From positions 1,118,521 to 1,182,520 of the forward strand of contig NZ_UWOD01000001.1 of assembly GCF_900604335.1 (NCBI RefSeq): 64,000 bases of DNA. Direction: 5' to 3'. Shown piece after piece: positions 50,696 through 58,801 of this stretch (its first letter is position 1; each line of letters starts with the position of its first letter). The DNA is from Intestinibacillus sp. Marseille-P6563 (GTDB taxonomy: Bacteria; Bacillota; Clostridia; Oscillospirales; Butyricicoccaceae). The position numbers and the translations under genes were made by a program. The notes under the pieces were generated by a model. That model had not been told where the DNA came from and made no database searches. It was given only the letters and a program-made list of their open reading frames with translations.

Positions 50696-50820
50696 TTGAC
50701 ATAGGCAGAGCAAACACGATATAATATCAATACAAAGGGGCGCTGTCGGCAGGCGGCTGACCCTATATAGAAGTTATGGAATAACCGCTACATTTTGGTC
50801 GATGGGGCGGTTATTTCGCG
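50696..50820 (+). ncRNA. Candidate antitoxin RNA, locus A
   Basis: -35 TTGACA (50696-50701) and -10 TATAAT (50720-50725), 18-bp spacer; start near 50732 at ATACAAAGGGGCGCTGTCGG. A stem AATAACCGC/GCGGTTATT (50780-50788, 50807-50815) overlaps the toxin stop codon and may end it. A stronger terminator at 50990-51016 could give a longer RNA of about 280 nt covering the whole toxin transcript. Confidence 0.6.
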
Positions 50821-50885
50821 TTTATGGAAAGTATGTAGAGCCAAAAGACCATGCATACGAAGAAACGAAATAGTTTCATTCTCAC
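50811..50885 (-). CDS. Hydrophobic 24-residue peptide, putative type I toxin A
   Basis: GTG at 50885 (or ATG 50879). The peptide has basic ends and a hydrophobic centre: RMKLFRFFVCMVFWLYILSI, then NAK. GGGGGTG lies 8-9 bases before the GTG. It aligns without gaps with the locus B peptide: Phe6, Cys11, Leu16-Tyr17-Ile18, Ile21 and Ala23 are shared. Promoter on the minus strand: TTGATA (50977-50982), TAGAAT (50953-50958), 18-bp spacer. Confidence 0.6.
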   Translation of the reverse strand: MRMKLFRFFVCMVFWLYILSINAK

Positions 50886-50989
50886 AAACGATCACCCCCT
50901 CTCTCGAAGGAGTGGTCAACCGCCCGCCGCTGGGAACGACAGCGCCCGTCTTATTCTATCACGCTGCGCTGCCCGATATCAAGTTGTCC

Positions 50990-51016
50990 TGCCGCCCTCA
51001 AGGGGCGGCTTTTTTA
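50990..51016 (+). terminator. Plus-strand terminator at the right edge of TA locus A
   Basis: GCCGCCC/GGGGCGGC hairpin followed by TTTTTTATT, upstream of the toxin promoter. Locus B has the same at 57218-57245. Confidence 0.75.
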
Positions 51017-51022
51017 TTGCTG

Positions 51023-51364
51023 CTATTTGTATAGAAAGAAATATTTGCTGCTGTTCGTTGTACTTTTGATGATTTTTGTGTCCGCGTAATAAAGACAATA
51101 CGCGTTAAAACTAACGCTTTCCGAATCTCCAAGTTTTCTCACTAACGGAGCATATGCCGCATTACCACCTGCCCGCAATAAAAGGTTTTCTTGAATGAAA
51201 ATGATGTAGTAGCCGCCACTATCATATGGGCCAGCAATCACCGAATAATCTTTTACCGACATACCCTCTTCCGGCAGAGCTGTATTATAGATCAGTTGTC
51301 CATCCCCTGGTTTGGGTAAACCGGAGCTGCCGCCGCCCCGTCGCGTGATCAGGCAGTTACCCAT
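51023..51364 (-). CDS. Phage tail-fibre-region protein
   Basis: 113 residues from ATG 51364. MGNCLITRRGGGSSGLPKPG and then a beta-rich domain (SVIAGPYDSGGYYIIFIQEN). The N-terminal ILTRRG/LITRRG motif is shared with the gene at 51502-51816, so the two are paralogues or modules of one fibre accessory family. Function unknown. Confidence 0.55.
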   Translation of the reverse strand: MGNCLITRRGGGSSGLPKPGDGQLIYNTALPEEGMSVKDYSVIAGPYDSGGYYIIFIQENLLLRAGGNAAYAPLVRKLGDSESVSFNAYCLYYADTKIIKSTTNSSKYFFLYK

Positions 51365-51457
51365 GAAGGTCACCGCCTTCCGTGTGTTTTTTACACGCAG
51401 GACGCACTAAAACCTTGGATTTTAGTACCCCCCCCCCGAAAATTTTCACATTTTTCA
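51357..51457 (-). pseudogene. Small tail-region gene frameshifted at a G9 tract
   Basis: ATG 51457 behind AAGGAG opens MKNVKIFGGGY-stop. The break is a run of nine G (51428-51436). With ten G the frame would give 33 residues (MKNVKIFGGGVLKSKVLVRP, then ACKKHTEGGDLHG) ending at a TAA that overlaps the next ATG, the usual coupling here. Confidence 0.55.
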
Positions 51458-51501
51458 TGTTTTTATCTCCTTATTACTGACCTATCTATTGTTTTGTCCG
51501 G

Positions 51502-51816
51502 TCATTCCATTAGTACGACTTTCCCACGCATTGGCGAATTTTCTGCGGTTTGTTTTATGAATATTTTCCCTTCACGTAACGAGAACTCAAGACGTGAGCT
51601 GGTATTTGCAACATATTCTATTTCCTGCGTATCCGCATGGTAGACGCAAACTGTAACACAGATCGTATTGTAACTAAATTGCGCTGCAATCAACGTATCG
51701 CGTTTGGGCGCACTGCATACCTCCCATACTGAGCCATACGCAAACTCATTATTGGAGTAAACAACCATCTTTGGACTGCTTTCTCTCCCGCGCCTTGTCA
51801 GTATCGCCTGGCTCAT
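51502..51816 (-). CDS. Phage tail-fibre-region protein
   Basis: 104 residues: MSQAILTRRGRESSPKMVVY, then a beta-rich domain (ISVTVCVYHADTQEIEY-like strands: TICVTVCVYHADTQEIEYVA). Related in layout to 51023-51364. It overlaps the collar fibre gene by 4 bases. Confidence 0.55.
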   Translation of the reverse strand: MSQAILTRRGRESSPKMVVYSNNEFAYGSVWEVCSAPKRDTLIAAQFSYNTICVTVCVYHADTQEIEYVANTSSRLEFSLREGKIFIKQTAENSPMRGKVVLME

Positions 51817-52625
51817 ACGCTGCCTCCTTTGCAGCCCACCAGCTGCACGGTCAGATTGACCCCCGGCTTCTTTTCCAGACAGGTCGCTTTGACCTGTCCG
51901 TTCAGCGTTTCCATCCGACTGACGCAGCCCCAGGCTTCCAGTTGCAGCTTGGCTGCTGCCGTATCACTTGACAACACAACGTCGGCCACCGGCGTCAGAT
52001 CGGATGTGATGCCTGTCGCTGTGACCGTCTGCGTATACGGCCCAGACCCCGACCATCCGCCGGTGGTCAGCGTAAGCTGCGTGCGGTACGGAGTCCCTTT
52101 TGCATTCCAGGCTGCGCGCTCGCCGTCGGATAGGTGTTGGCTGGTATCCGCAGTGTGCGCATGAAAACTGTCCCATGTGATCATCCCGGCCGGGTCGACT
52201 GTGACCGTCACGCTGTCCGCGTTGCCGTAGGCGAACACATACGACCAGTCGGACGTAAAGCCGGGGCTTTCGGCATCGGCCGGAATGACGTCGCCCGTTT
52301 CGTCCTGCACAAGCGCATACAGGATTTCTTCCTCCGCATCCTGTGCCTTGGCATAAAAGCCCAGCTGGTGCATGGTGTACCCGGCTTCCAGCCCGGCATT
52401 GGATAAGAGCACCTGCACCTTTGTCTTGGCGTCCTCCAGCGGCGTCGCCGGTTGGAGCGACAGCGTTTGCCGTTCTTCGGTCACAGCGGTCTGCGCCGCC
52501 AGTTCCCCTTCGGCAAGTCCGGCACCGGTCACCGCCCGCGTAAACACCAGCCCCTTGCCGGTGCCAAGCAGCGCCGCTTGCAGGCGATGCCCCGCGTCGG
52601 TAATGACCGCGTTTGTCCAGCTCAT
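51813..52625 (-). CDS. Phage tail-collar fibre protein (DUF3751-like)
   Basis: 270 residues from ATG 52625 behind GAGGTGA. SWTNAVITDAGHRLQAALLG and LVFTRAVTGAGLAEGELAAQ, then KVQVLLSNAGLEAGYTMHQL GFYAKAQDAEEEILYALVQD are the P2/PBSX tail-collar fibre N terminus. The C-terminal half is variable, with TLTTGGWSGSGPYTQTVTAT. It joins fibres to the baseplate. Confidence 0.8.
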   Translation of the reverse strand: MSWTNAVITDAGHRLQAALLGTGKGLVFTRAVTGAGLAEGELAAQTAVTEERQTLSLQPATPLEDAKTKVQVLLSNAGLEAGYTMHQLGFYAKAQDAEEEILYALVQDETGDVIPADAESPGFTSDWSYVFAYGNADSVTVTVDPAGMITWDSFHAHTADTSQHLSDGERAAWNAKGTPYRTQLTLTTGGWSGSGPYTQTVTATGITSDLTPVADVVLSSDTAAAKLQLEAWGCVSRMETLNGQVKATCLEKKPGVNLTVQLVGCKGGSV

Positions 52626-53170
52626 AACTTCACCTCGTATTGTCCGTAATGTTTGGCCCGCACGCCTGCGGCTGCGAGCCGCGTCACCGCCTGCGTTTCG
52701 CGCATCAGCCGTGCCAGGACGGCAAACGCCAAATGCGCCGGGATGACCGCGCGCAGGGCCTGCCGCACATTTTCCATGTTGGTGGGTATGCCGTCCCAGC
52801 TGCGAAACAGCACCTCGATGCGATACTCCGGAGCGTAATAGTCCACCTGCGCGGCGACCCCCTGCCAGGAGCCGCAGATCGCACGGATTTTTTCCAGGTC
52901 GCTTTTGCCGGTCATGCTGCGCCACTTGGCGATTAGCGCGCTGCGGCGCTCCTCGATGGGGGCGGATTCACCCGGCGTCAGCCCGGCAATGCGTTCCTCG
53001 ATTGCCAGCGCCCAGGTCATGGCGTCGGGAAAGACTTGCGCTGCCGTATCGCGCGCCGCTTGCCGCTGCGCTTCGTCCTGCGCTCCCAGGGCAGACAGCA
53101 ACGCGACCACCCAGGCATCGCGCCGGTAAGCCACCGGCAGGCTTTGCAGCATATCATCATGCTCCTGCAT
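52622..53170 (-). CDS. YmfQ-like phage tail protein (DUF2313)
   Basis: 182 residues. MLQSLPVAYRRDAWVVALLS ALGAQDEAQ, WALAIEERIAGLTP, RRSALIAKWRSMTGKSDLEK and a C-terminal PAHLAF are typical of YmfQ/DUF2313 baseplate proteins. Sits between baseplate J and the fibre gene as in PBSX and Mu-like phages. Confidence 0.85.
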   Translation of the reverse strand: MQEHDDMLQSLPVAYRRDAWVVALLSALGAQDEAQRQAARDTAAQVFPDAMTWALAIEERIAGLTPGESAPIEERRSALIAKWRSMTGKSDLEKIRAICGSWQGVAAQVDYYAPEYRIEVLFRSWDGIPTNMENVRQALRAVIPAHLAFAVLARLMRETQAVTRLAAAGVRAKHYGQYEVKL

Positions 53171-54221
53171 AGCTGAGCGTCACCTCCCCAAGTACGGCCG
53201 CTTCCCGTTCTCCGACCGAGATGTTGGCCGTGCCGCCGTTTATTTGCAGGTTTTCAAAGTCGAGTACGCCCGGCGCGTCCAAAATCGCAGCCGCGATCTG
53301 GCCGAAAGACACATAATCCTGCTGAAACACGATGCTGGCCAGATAGGCGCTCACGGCGTCCTGGATGGCAGCCGTCACGCTCTCCTCGTCTGCCGTGTCC
53401 AATTTGGTCACGCTGGCGCTGACCGAAATGCTCTTTTCGCTCGCCGCGCTGACATAGCACTGCGCGCCGATCGGCGCTTCGCCCGCGCCTTCGCCGGTGC
53501 TGCCGGGGTCGATGTACTCTTGCACGGTCTGCACCAGCTCCGCGGGGGCGGGCTGGCCGTTGCTGTCCACCAGCACCACGTCCACCGTGTTCGCGCCATG
53601 CCCCAAGGGGAATACCTTGGCATGCCCGACGCCCGCCACTTCGAGCGCCCAGCTTTGATAATGGTAGACATTGCCCGAGGTCGGCGGGGTGCGCACCTTG
53701 AGCAGATGGCGCGCATAATACTCGGCGTCCGATTCCTCATCATAGCCGCCGGTCATCGGTTCCGGGTTGTCGCAGGCCGTAATGCCCTGGATGGTCACCG
53801 GCATCTGGGTGATGCTGTGCGCGGGCAGGTTCCCAGCTGCGCCGTCCGACCGGCAGATGACCGGCACGTCGCCCTCGCCGGTGACAGTGACCGTCTGCGC
53901 GGCCTGGAAGGCCACCCCGCCGCCGGATGCAAACAGGTCGCCCTGCTGCACCGTGCCGGTGCCGGTCACGTGGACGATGCCCTCGGCAAAGGTGGCCTGC
54001 CGCCGTTCGATGCCGCTGCGCGGGAAGATATAGCGGTCCAGGTCGCTGCCGGTCAGGTTCTCCGGGTCGAGCGATGCCCGCATGGCGGCGACCTCCTCGT
54101 CGGTGCCCTCCATGCGCAGCGCAGCCGCTGCCAGCAGGTCATAGGTCGGGAAGCCGACCGTTTTTTGATAGCTGTCCGGCAGCGCGTCCAAAAGTTTTTG
54201 TAAAATCTCATCCGCCGACAT
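53157..54221 (-). CDS. Baseplate J-like protein (XkdT)
   Basis: 354 residues. RMEGTDEEVAAMRASLDPEN LTGSDLDRYIFPRSGIERRQ ATFAEG, VAGVGHAKVFPLGHGANTVD VVLVD and a C-terminal VSFGQIAAAILDAPGVLDFE mark baseplate J (wedge) proteins of contractile tails. Overlaps YmfQ and the XkdS-like gene. Confidence 0.93.
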   Translation of the reverse strand: MSADEILQKLLDALPDSYQKTVGFPTYDLLAAAALRMEGTDEEVAAMRASLDPENLTGSDLDRYIFPRSGIERRQATFAEGIVHVTGTGTVQQGDLFASGGGVAFQAAQTVTVTGEGDVPVICRSDGAAGNLPAHSITQMPVTIQGITACDNPEPMTGGYDEESDAEYYARHLLKVRTPPTSGNVYHYQSWALEVAGVGHAKVFPLGHGANTVDVVLVDSNGQPAPAELVQTVQEYIDPGSTGEGAGEAPIGAQCYVSAASEKSISVSASVTKLDTADEESVTAAIQDAVSAYLASIVFQQDYVSFGQIAAAILDAPGVLDFENLQINGGTANISVGEREAAVLGEVTLSYAGA

Positions 54222-54648
54222 AGGCGCTCACCTCCGTTTGTTCTCCGGTGCGCAGCCGGACGGTAAAGGCTACCTCCATGCCGCGCCGCAGGCGGGTAAA
54301 GACAAAGCTGTCCACCGCCGCCACGGCCGGACAAAAGGCCGCCGTGTCGCGGATGTTACGCTCGATTTCGGCCTGTGCCCAGCCGAGCGGTGCCCGCTGG
54401 CCGAGCACCGACCGGCTGACGCCCGGCTGCTGCTGGCCCTCAAAACGGTAGATGGGCACGCCGCCTGGCTCCTGCCGCAGCATGAGCGCGAACCAGCGCC
54501 GCACCGCTTCCGCGCCCGTGCATTCGGCCGGGGTGCCGTCCACCAGACGGAACGCGCCCGTCCGTTTGTCCGGTGCGTCAAAGTCAAACACCGGTACGCG
54601 CTGCACCTCGTCTGCCGGGATGGTTTCCCGGCTGTTCCATGTAAACAT
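54208..54648 (-). CDS. XkdS/DUF2634-like baseplate protein (gp25-like)
   Basis: 146 residues from ATG 54648 behind GGAGGATAA. FDAPDKRTGAFRLVDGTPAE, WFALMLRQEPGGVPIYRFEG and IERNIRDTAAFCPAVAAVDS are the gp25-like wedge motifs. Confidence 0.8.
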   Translation of the reverse strand: MFTWNSRETIPADEVQRVPVFDFDAPDKRTGAFRLVDGTPAECTGAEAVRRWFALMLRQEPGGVPIYRFEGQQQPGVSRSVLGQRAPLGWAQAEIERNIRDTAAFCPAVAAVDSFVFTRLRRGMEVAFTVRLRTGEQTEVSAYVGG

Positions 54649-54649
54649 G

Positions 54650-54910
54650 TTATCCTCCGATCTTGTCCAGCACGAGCGCGCCGCTGCCTGCCAGCAGGAC
54701 GGCGGCACGGTCCCCGGTCTGCCAGGTACGCGACGCTGCGGCGGCCGTCAGCACCATGCCGGTGTCTGCGGTAAAAAGCAGGCTGCCGTCGCCGCTTGCA
54801 AAGGTCAGTGGGCTGGTCGATTCACAGCGCAGCTCCCGCCAGCCGGGGTCTTTCCCCGCGCGGGACAGGCGCTTGAGCCTGCGCGCCAGCGCTACATCAT
54901 AGCTGCTCAA
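54650..54910 (-). CDS. DUF2577-like phage baseplate-region protein
   Basis: 86 residues, mostly beta: SLLFTADTGMVLTAAAASRT WQTGDRAAVLLAGSGALVLD. Position between XkdQ and XkdS matches the DUF2577 protein of PBSX-type phages (XkdR). Confidence 0.65.
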   Translation of the reverse strand: MSSYDVALARRLKRLSRAGKDPGWRELRCESTSPLTFASGDGSLLFTADTGMVLTAAAASRTWQTGDRAAVLLAGSGALVLDKIGG

Positions 54911-54922
54911 AGCGTATCCTCC

Positions 54923-56437
54923 TTAGTCCCAGGGCGAGCAAAAGCCGTCGATCTCGCTCAAGCTGCGCGTCATGCGCCGCACCATGTCTGAGCAGTTGCC
55001 CTCAATGGTCTGCACTTGGCTGCCGCTCGCGCTCTCGACGATGCCGGTATGGCTCGCGCCCGTCTTTTGAATCATAATGTCGCCCGTCTTGGGGCGGTAT
55101 CCGCTCGCAACCGTGTGATACTTGCCCCGCGCCGAAAACCAGTCGCGCAGGCCGCTCACGCTGCCGATGTTCGTCGGGATGGGTGCATCCGCCTGTGCGC
55201 CGCACCAGCACACGAAATAGGCACACCAGGCCACGCCGTCATTGCCCGCCCAGGCCCCATATTTGTTTTGGTTGCCCGGCCCTTCGCGGTATCCGATTTC
55301 GCCCGCCGCGGTCTGGACAAAGGCAGATGCGCTGCCGGTCCCGGTGCTGTCGGTGCCGGTGCCGCTTCCGGCTCCGATGCTCGCCGGAAAGCCGTAGACC
55401 TCCACGGTATCGGCTGCCTGCGGCACGGCCCGCGGTTGAGAAAGCGCCGATAGTTCCAGTTCCATCGTGTGCCCCGCGCCGCCGTAGTGATGCACGACGC
55501 GCGTGACCCGGTGAGCGCCCATGATGCCGAAGGCCGGGGAATTGAACTGGAGCACCACGCCGCTTTTGACTGCATCGCTGCCCCAAATCTCGCTGACCGT
55601 GCGCGTCGCCGCAACCCGGTCGCTCTGCGCGAGCAAGCTGCGCACCATGGCTTCGAGCTGGGCCGCGCCGGGGTCCTCGCTGACGCTTTCGACCGTCTGC
55701 AAGTAGCCATACTGCGCGATGCTCGCCGCATTGCTGGCCTGCGCGCCGATGTAGGTCGTCTGGTCGTCCCCGGCCACGATCTTGACCGCGTTGGCCATGT
55801 CGGTGATGCTGTCCTCGCCCGACACCTGCCCGAGCGCCCAGGTGATATCAAAGGCCGCCACGTTGTCGGCCGGTTTGTGATAGGCGGTGATGGGCGTCGT
55901 GCCCAGCGTTTCGACTTGCAGCGCACCGTCCCGCACGAACGAATGATAGGTCTTGCCGGTCGCGGCGCTGCATGCGTCCAGCACGTCGCCGATGATGTCG
56001 GACGGGGTATCGCCCGCCCAGATTTGGGTGATCGTCTGCGCGGGCACGTCGATGCTGCCCGCCGGGATACCGGCCAGGGCGCACGCCCGGCGGATGACCT
56101 CGGCCGCGGGCGCGGCCCGCGCCTGCAAGACGACCTGGCTCTTGCCCAGATACCAGCCCCGGTCATAGGCGGTGACGCTGCCGTCCAGCCCGACGGTCAC
56201 GACCACGCCCGACCAGACATCGACGCCATGGTTGCGGATGCGCAGCTTGCTGCCCGGTTCCAGCACCCCGGTCGGCACATACCGGTCCCAGGGGCTGACC
56301 AGCAGGGTAAAGCCCACTTCCACGGCCAGCGTTTCCAGGTCGTCGGTCGCGGTCAGGTCGCCCACCAGGGGTGTGATATCTTTCAGCGTGCCGCCGCTGT
56401 CTAGCAGCACACGATGGTCGTCTGCTCGATCTGCCAT
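54923..56437 (-). CDS. XkdQ-like tail hub protein fused to a CHAP peptidase
   Basis: 504 residues. Residues 1-345 are an XkdQ/gpD-like hub (VWSGVVVTVGLDGSVTAYDR GWYLGKSQV, PSDIIGDVLDACSAATGKTY). After a Gly/Ser/Thr-rich linker (ASIGAGSGTGTDSTGTGSAS) a CHAP domain follows: EIGYREGPGNQNKYGAWAGN, catalytic Cys in GVAWCAYFVCW, His in ASHTGIVES, and a QTIEGNCSD core. The hub thus carries its own wall-cutting domain for DNA entry. Confidence 0.88.
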   Translation of the reverse strand: MADRADDHRVLLDSGGTLKDITPLVGDLTATDDLETLAVEVGFTLLVSPWDRYVPTGVLEPGSKLRIRNHGVDVWSGVVVTVGLDGSVTAYDRGWYLGKSQVVLQARAAPAAEVIRRACALAGIPAGSIDVPAQTITQIWAGDTPSDIIGDVLDACSAATGKTYHSFVRDGALQVETLGTTPITAYHKPADNVAAFDITWALGQVSGEDSITDMANAVKIVAGDDQTTYIGAQASNAASIAQYGYLQTVESVSEDPGAAQLEAMVRSLLAQSDRVAATRTVSEIWGSDAVKSGVVLQFNSPAFGIMGAHRVTRVVHHYGGAGHTMELELSALSQPRAVPQAADTVEVYGFPASIGAGSGTGTDSTGTGSASAFVQTAAGEIGYREGPGNQNKYGAWAGNDGVAWCAYFVCWCGAQADAPIPTNIGSVSGLRDWFSARGKYHTVASGYRPKTGDIMIQKTGASHTGIVESASGSQVQTIEGNCSDMVRRMTRSLSEIDGFCSPWD

Positions 56438-56450
56438 GCGTCCCGCCCCC

Positions 56451-56873
56451 TTACTGGATAAACCGGTATTCGGTCACGGCGATGCTGTACGCGATATCGC
56501 CGTTACGTTTGACGCTTGGCTCGAAGGTATCCACCGTGCAAGCCATGTTCAGCCGGCTGACGCCCTGGCTGTCCAGCACGATCATCCGAAACGGCACCTT
56601 GCGCTGCCGCCAGCGCTCAAAGAAGCTGACATAGGCCCAGCCGTCCTCGAGCGCTTCGGCGGGCATGAAGCCATACCGCCGCCCGACCGGGAAAAAGCTG
56701 TTCCAGGAAAGCGTGCGCAGGCCCATGGTGCCGATGCGGCGATAGTCCTGGCTTAAACCGGTATAGGTTTCGCTGTGCTGCTCGGGCTGGGGCAGCGGGA
56801 AGTCCACCGGCACATGGGGCAGCACAAAGACTTCCTCGTTGTTGTTGACACTGAAAATCACTTGATAAGCCAT
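56451..56873 (-). CDS. XkdP-like phage tail protein (N-terminal domain only)
   Basis: 140 residues. YQVIFSVNNNEEVFVLPHVP, RIGTMGLRTLSWNSFFPVGR and a C-terminal DIAYSIAVTEYRFIQ match the N-terminal part of XkdP; relatives often add a LysM domain, absent here. Lies between the tape measure remnant and XkdQ. Confidence 0.7.
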   Translation of the reverse strand: MAYQVIFSVNNNEEVFVLPHVPVDFPLPQPEQHSETYTGLSQDYRRIGTMGLRTLSWNSFFPVGRRYGFMPAEALEDGWAYVSFFERWRQRKVPFRMIVLDSQGVSRLNMACTVDTFEPSVKRNGDIAYSIAVTEYRFIQ

Positions 56874-56916
56874 TTATCCCCCTTTCCCAAACAAAAAACG
56901 CCCCATCTCTGCCAAC

Positions 56917-57045
56917 TTGACAAAGACGGAGCGCGCGCGCTATAATACAGATACAAAGGGACGCTGTTACAGCAGTCAGACCCGGAGTTTAGTCAATCTA
57001 AATGTTGACCGCTCGGATGCAGCTGAGCGGTCAACGCGCTTTTAT
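56917..57045 (+). ncRNA. Candidate antitoxin RNA, locus B
   Basis: -35 TTGACA (56917-56922) and -10 TATAAT (56941-56946), 18-bp spacer; start near 56952 at ATACAAAGGGACGCTGTTAC. It ends in an 11-bp stem GTTGACCGCTC/GAGCGGTCAAC (57004-57014, 57025-57035), then CGCGCTTTTAT, which overlaps the 3' end of the toxin frame. A longer form could reach the terminator at 57218-57245. Confidence 0.65.
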
Positions 57046-57105
57046 GGTGAATATGTACAGCAGCATGGCTGCACACATCAAAAGCTGAAAAGCCTTTTTT
57101 CCCAT
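57031..57105 (-). CDS. Hydrophobic 24-residue peptide, putative type I toxin B
   Basis: ATG 57105 behind GGGGAGGTGG. The peptide is MGKKAFQLLMCAAMLLYIFT, then IKAR: basic N terminus, one membrane-length hydrophobic stretch, basic C terminus. Promoter on the minus strand: TAGACA (57209-57214) and TATAAT (57185-57190), 18-bp spacer. 5' UTR of about 72 nt begins GGACGCTGTTACA, the same sequence as the 5' end of the opposing RNA. Confidence 0.65.
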   Translation of the reverse strand: MGKKAFQLLMCAAMLLYIFTIKAR

Positions 57106-57217
57106 ACGCACCACCTCCCCTCGCGGTAAAATGCGCCGGGGAAAGGTGGGTCTTGACCGCCATTATGTAACAGCGTCCGCCCTGATTATAGCATACGCTG
57201 TCGTTCTTTGTCTACCA

Positions 57218-57245
57218 GCCGCCCTTTGGGGCGGCTTTTGTTTTA
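57218..57245 (+). terminator. Plus-strand terminator at the right edge of TA locus B
   Basis: GCCGCCC TTTG GGGCGGC hairpin followed by TTTTGTTTTA. It overlaps the end of the tape measure remnant. Confidence 0.75.
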
Positions 57246-58540
57246 CACATTGTCTATCGCGCGCAGCACCTTACCCACGACGATCTCGCCCAGCTCGTCG
57301 GCATACTGCCGGTTGCCGATCACGTTGCCCTGCACGATGACATAGAGGTTTATATTGCGCCCGCCTGCCATCTTCTCGGACACGTCATGCGGGATGATGC
57401 GCGTGCCGTTCGGCAGGTCGATAATCTCACCGCCGCGCTCGTGTACGGCGGTCGGGCCGCCGCGCCAGTAACTCGTGCCCAGGGCGTTGTGCCCATGGCT
57501 GTCGTCATATTTGGTCGTGACCTTGACCTCTTTGTTGGTGTCCATGCCAAGGAAGTCCTTGACCTTATTGATGAGGCCGCCGACCGCATCTTTGACCTTG
57601 TCGAATGTTTCCTTGACCTTGTTGACCGCACCAAGGAAGGTATCTACAAAAAAGTCTTTGAGTTTCCCGGCCCATTCGAGAACGGAATTAAATGCGTTGG
57701 TAATCGCATCTTTGATGCCCTGGAATTTCTCCTTCACCGTTTCCCACAGGGCCAGCGCTCCTGCTTTGATGGTGTCCCAATTTTTGTAGATGGCGATGCC
57801 GATGGCGACCAGGGCCGCAATCGCACCAACTACAATCAGAATCACCGGATTTGCAGCAAGTAGGCCCATCAGGGCTTTGATTGCACCCCCAGCGGCGCTT
57901 CCCATTTTCAAAAGGCCGCCTCCGGCCGAGCCGATGCCTTGGGTCAAACCGGTCAGCGCCGTATCCAAGCCGCCTTTCATAACGCTCAGCAATTTGGGCA
58001 ACGGGTTGCCCGCCAAGGTGGCGATCGTCTTGCCGAACCTACCAAGGGTCATGATGGCGCTGGCCGTATCGCTGCCAAACTTTAAAAGCTTCATGCCAGC
58101 AAAGGCCACAGCGATTTTTTGAATCGCCCCTGCAAGCATCTCCCGGTTATCCAAAACCCATTGAAAGCCCTGCTTTGCCAGTTCCAGGCCTTTGGCAACA
58201 CCCTGGTCGACTTTGGCCGCAAAGGCTGAAAAATCGGCCGACTGGGTCCAGGACGCAAAGGCTTCTGCCTGCTCGGTCAAGATCGCAAGCGCCGACCCTT
58301 CTCGGAATCCACCACCTTCCTGGGCGCCGAGCATCTCCAAAATTCCGTTTTTGGCTTTGACTGACGCATCGCCCAGTTTTGACAGGGATTTCTGTAAATC
58401 CAAACTGTGCTCCCGGCTGTCCATCATGGCGTCGTTGTTCGCATAGAACGCATGCGCCGAATCGTTGTATAGCCCCAGCATGGTGTCCATAATCAGCCGG
58501 TTGCGTTCGCTTTCACTACTACACGCTTCGAGCTGCTTAG
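57243..58540 (-). pseudogene. Tape measure protein, C-terminal remnant
   Basis: The tape measure frame can be read from about 58540 (KQLEACSSESERNRLIMDTM) to the stop; the first ATG is at 58490. It has membrane segments (VILIVVGAIAALVAIGIAIY), amphipathic helices (AVNKVKETFDKVKDAVGGLI) and the typical C-terminal GNVIGNRQYADELGEIVVGK. A full tape measure of this type is two to three times longer and begins before several genes that are absent. It is fused to the protease remnant. Confidence 0.85.
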
Positions 58541-58801
58541 CGTGCCATTCTTCGTCCGCGCTACGGGTTTGCCCCCGTGGTTAAAATTCATCACGACATC
58601 GCGCATTTCCGCTCCCGAAAATGCGTTTCGGTCGATGACTTCTTTGTACTGGATGCCGTCATACTCGTACAGCACGGTTTCCTGGTCGAAAACCGCAGCG
58701 TATCCTTCGACACGGCATTGTTTTTGCCCGTCGCCGCCTTCCTGCGGCAGCGCCCGCACCTCAAAGGTACGGTAATCACGGGTTTCCGGCGTGATCGCCA
58801 T
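58493..58801 (-). pseudogene. HK97-type prohead protease, N-terminal remnant
   Basis: ATG 58801 behind AAGGAGG. RTFEVRAL, VEGYAAVFDQETVLYEY, YKEVIDRNAFSGAEMRDVVM NFNHGGKPVARTKNGTL is the start of a prohead protease with the catalytic His. After GTL the reading enters tape measure DNA in another frame (SSSKRVVVKANATG-stop). The Ser-containing second half is lost. Confidence 0.85.
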
